Assembly: GCF_014357575.1 (NCBI RefSeq)
Contig: NZ_JACONW010000054.1
Coordinates: forward strand, 1-35,290
Length of the DNA stretch: 35,290 nucleotides
Source of the DNA: Pseudomonas folii
GTDB taxonomy: Bacteria > Pseudomonadota > Gammaproteobacteria > Pseudomonadales > Pseudomonadaceae
Direction of reading: 5' to 3'
In this document: positions 33,926 through 35,290 of the stretch, piece after piece
How the letters are laid out: every line of letters begins with the position of its first letter
Position numbering within the stretch: the first letter of the stretch is position 1
The notes under the pieces: model-generated
What the model was told of the DNA's origin: nothing
The model's database searches: none
What the model saw: the letters and a program-made list of their open reading frames with translations, nothing else
Made by a program: the position numbers and the translations under genes

Positions 33926-35275
33926 TCATGTGGCATCCGAATGGCTGACCCAGCCTTTGATCAGCACCGCAATGGCCGCCAGTGCCGCGGGCACCACCAG
34001 CGCGGTCAGTACTTGCTCGAAATTCCAGCCCAGGCCCAGCAACGTGGCACCTGCCCATGCGCCGAGAATCGCACCGAAACGCCCGATACCCAGCATCCAC
34101 GAAACCCCCGTGGCACGACCCTGAGTGGGATAGAACCGCGCCGCCAGCGAAGGCATTGCCGATTGCGCACCGTTGATACACATACCGGCCAACAGCACCA
34201 GAGTCGCCAACACGGCGACATTACCCAGGCTCTGCCCCACCAGCCAGGCGAACACGCCCGCCAGAAAGTACGCGCAGCCAATCACTTTGTGCGGGTTGTA
34301 CTTGTCCATGGCCCAGCCCACACCAACCGCGCTTAATACGCCGCCAAACTGAAACAGAGCCCCGATAAAGGCCGATTGTTCCATGCTCGCGCCGCTGTCG
34401 CGCATCAGGGTCGGCAACCAACTCGTCAGCAGGTAAACGATCACCAGGCCCATGAAATAGGTCAGCCACAGCAATAAGGTGCCAGCGCTGTAAGTACCGG
34501 AGAATATGACTTTCAGAACGTTACGGCTGCGCACGGTTTTCTGTTCCGGCACGCTGAAGTCTTTGGCGGCGTTGACTTCCTGACGGGAGATCGGGGCCAG
34601 CACCTTGCGAATCCGGTCCACGCCGAGGTTGCGTACCACCAGAAAACGCGCCGATTCCGGTAGCCAGATCATCAGCACCACAGTGAGGATCAGCGGCAGA
34701 ATCCCGCCAAGCATCAACAGGCTGTGCCAACCCATGGCAGGGATCAGCTTGGCGGAAACAAAACCGCCGCAGGCCATGCCGAGGTTGAAGCCGCAGAACA
34801 TGCTGGTCACCAGCAATGACTTGAGACGCTCCGGGGTGTATTCCGAGAGCAACGTGGTGGCATTGGGCATCGCAGCGCCAAGGCCAAGACCGGTGAGCAA
34901 GCGCAGGATCAGCAATTGATCGATGTTGCTGCTGTACACCGACAGCAGGCTGAACAGACCGAACAGAAAAACGGCCACGACCAGCACGACCTTACGCCCG
35001 AAACGGTCAGCCAGCGGACCGGAACCCAGCGCACCGAACACCATGCCGATCAGCGCGGCGCTCATCACCGGGCCAAGGCTGGCACGGTCGATGCCCCACT
35101 CCGCACTCAACGCGGGGGCGATGAAACCCATGGCGGCCGTGTCGAGACCATCAAGAAATACAATCAGAAAACACAGGATCACCACTCGCCACTGATAACG
35201 GGACAAGGGTTGAGCATTGATAAAGGCCTGCACATCGAGTGTACCGGCCTCGGGCACGCGAGCCGAGAGCGTCAT
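33926..35275 (-). CDS. pcaK: MFS aromatic acid transporter (4-hydroxybenzoate/protocatechuate)
   Basis: The 449-residue protein has twelve predicted helices of the aromatic acid:H+ symporter (AAHS) family. The first helix carries FLDGLDTAAMGFIAPAL, the conserved DGxD motif, and the 2–3 loop is GPLADRFGRK. SRYQWRVVILCFLIVFLDG and SMFCGFNLGMACGGF closely resemble Pseudomonas PcaK. It imports 4-hydroxybenzoate or protocatechuate and mediates chemotaxis to them in P. putida. The ATG at 35275 has AAGGA upstream. Any promoter or pcaR/pcaF lies outside the window. Confidence 0.93.
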   Translation of the reverse strand: MTLSARVPEAGTLDVQAFINAQPLSRYQWRVVILCFLIVFLDGLDTAAMGFIAPALSAEWGIDRASLGPVMSAALIGMVFGALGSGPLADRFGRKVVLVVAVFLFGLFSLLSVYSSNIDQLLILRLLTGLGLGAAMPNATTLLSEYTPERLKSLLVTSMFCGFNLGMACGGFVSAKLIPAMGWHSLLMLGGILPLILTVVLMIWLPESARFLVVRNLGVDRIRKVLAPISRQEVNAAKDFSVPEQKTVRSRNVLKVIFSGTYSAGTLLLWLTYFMGLVIVYLLTSWLPTLMRDSGASMEQSAFIGALFQFGGVLSAVGVGWAMDKYNPHKVIGCAYFLAGVFAWLVGQSLGNVAVLATLVLLAGMCINGAQSAMPSLAARFYPTQGRATGVSWMLGIGRFGAILGAWAGATLLGLGWNFEQVLTALVVPAALAAIAVLIKGWVSHSDAT

Positions 35276-35290
35276 GGTGGTTCCTTGTTA

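Overview
The window is a chromosomal segment of a Pseudomonas species, most like the fluorescent/plant-associated group. Evidence: the asd–leuB–methyltransferase–leuD–leuC block with a divergent LysR gene, gltX beside tRNA-Glu/tRNA-Ala genes, uvrB facing an aromatic aminotransferase, a protocatechuate (pca) cluster, and many intergenic Pseudomonas-type REP/REPIN palindromes. I see no prophage, insertion sequence, integrase or CRISPR array. Coding density is high and the genes look native. The species cannot be fixed from the sequence alone.

Layout. (1) 9–5178, minus strand: a D-galactonate operon read as dgoK-dgoA-dgoD-dgoT, followed by an IclR regulator. A promoter and a palindrome precede dgoK, and a terminator separates dgoT from the regulator. 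(2) 5451–10795, minus strand: asd, leuB, an orphan SAM methyltransferase, leuD and leuC, with a divergent LysR gene at 10945. (3) 11882–16083: a PAS-PAS-GGDEF-EAL protein, then minus-strand ibpA (sigma-32 promoter plus a ROSE-like RNA thermometer), dusC and a thioesterase. (4) 16491–18607, minus strand: gltX followed by a tRNA operon Ala-Glu-Ala-Glu with a strong promoter and GC-rich discriminator. (5) 18828–22426: uvrB and a divergent aminotransferase. (6) 22829–27058, plus strand: an OmpR-type two-component pair, a five-EF-hand protein and an ArsB-like transporter. (7) 27071–30690, minus strand: a soluble receptor with four near-identical PAS domains, overlapping by four bases a three-CheW-domain protein, behind a FliA-type promoter and a candidate Fur box. 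(8) 31202–35275, minus strand: pcaK-pcaB-pcaD-pcaC.

How the genes work together. Regions 1 and 8 are two plant-derived-carbon pathways. Galactonate goes to pyruvate plus glyceraldehyde-3-phosphate, and protocatechuate-derived carboxymuconate goes to beta-ketoadipate enol-lactone. Region 2 supplies aspartate-semialdehyde and leucine. Regions 3, 6 and 7 are signalling: c-di-GMP turnover, calcium binding, a two-component system and a chemotaxis-like module.

The least ordinary items are the four-PAS receptor coupled to a triple-CheW scaffold, the Ser-rich five-EF-hand protein, and two 102–103 bp REPIN-like elements about 24 kb apart whose central hairpin is inverted relative to its flanks.
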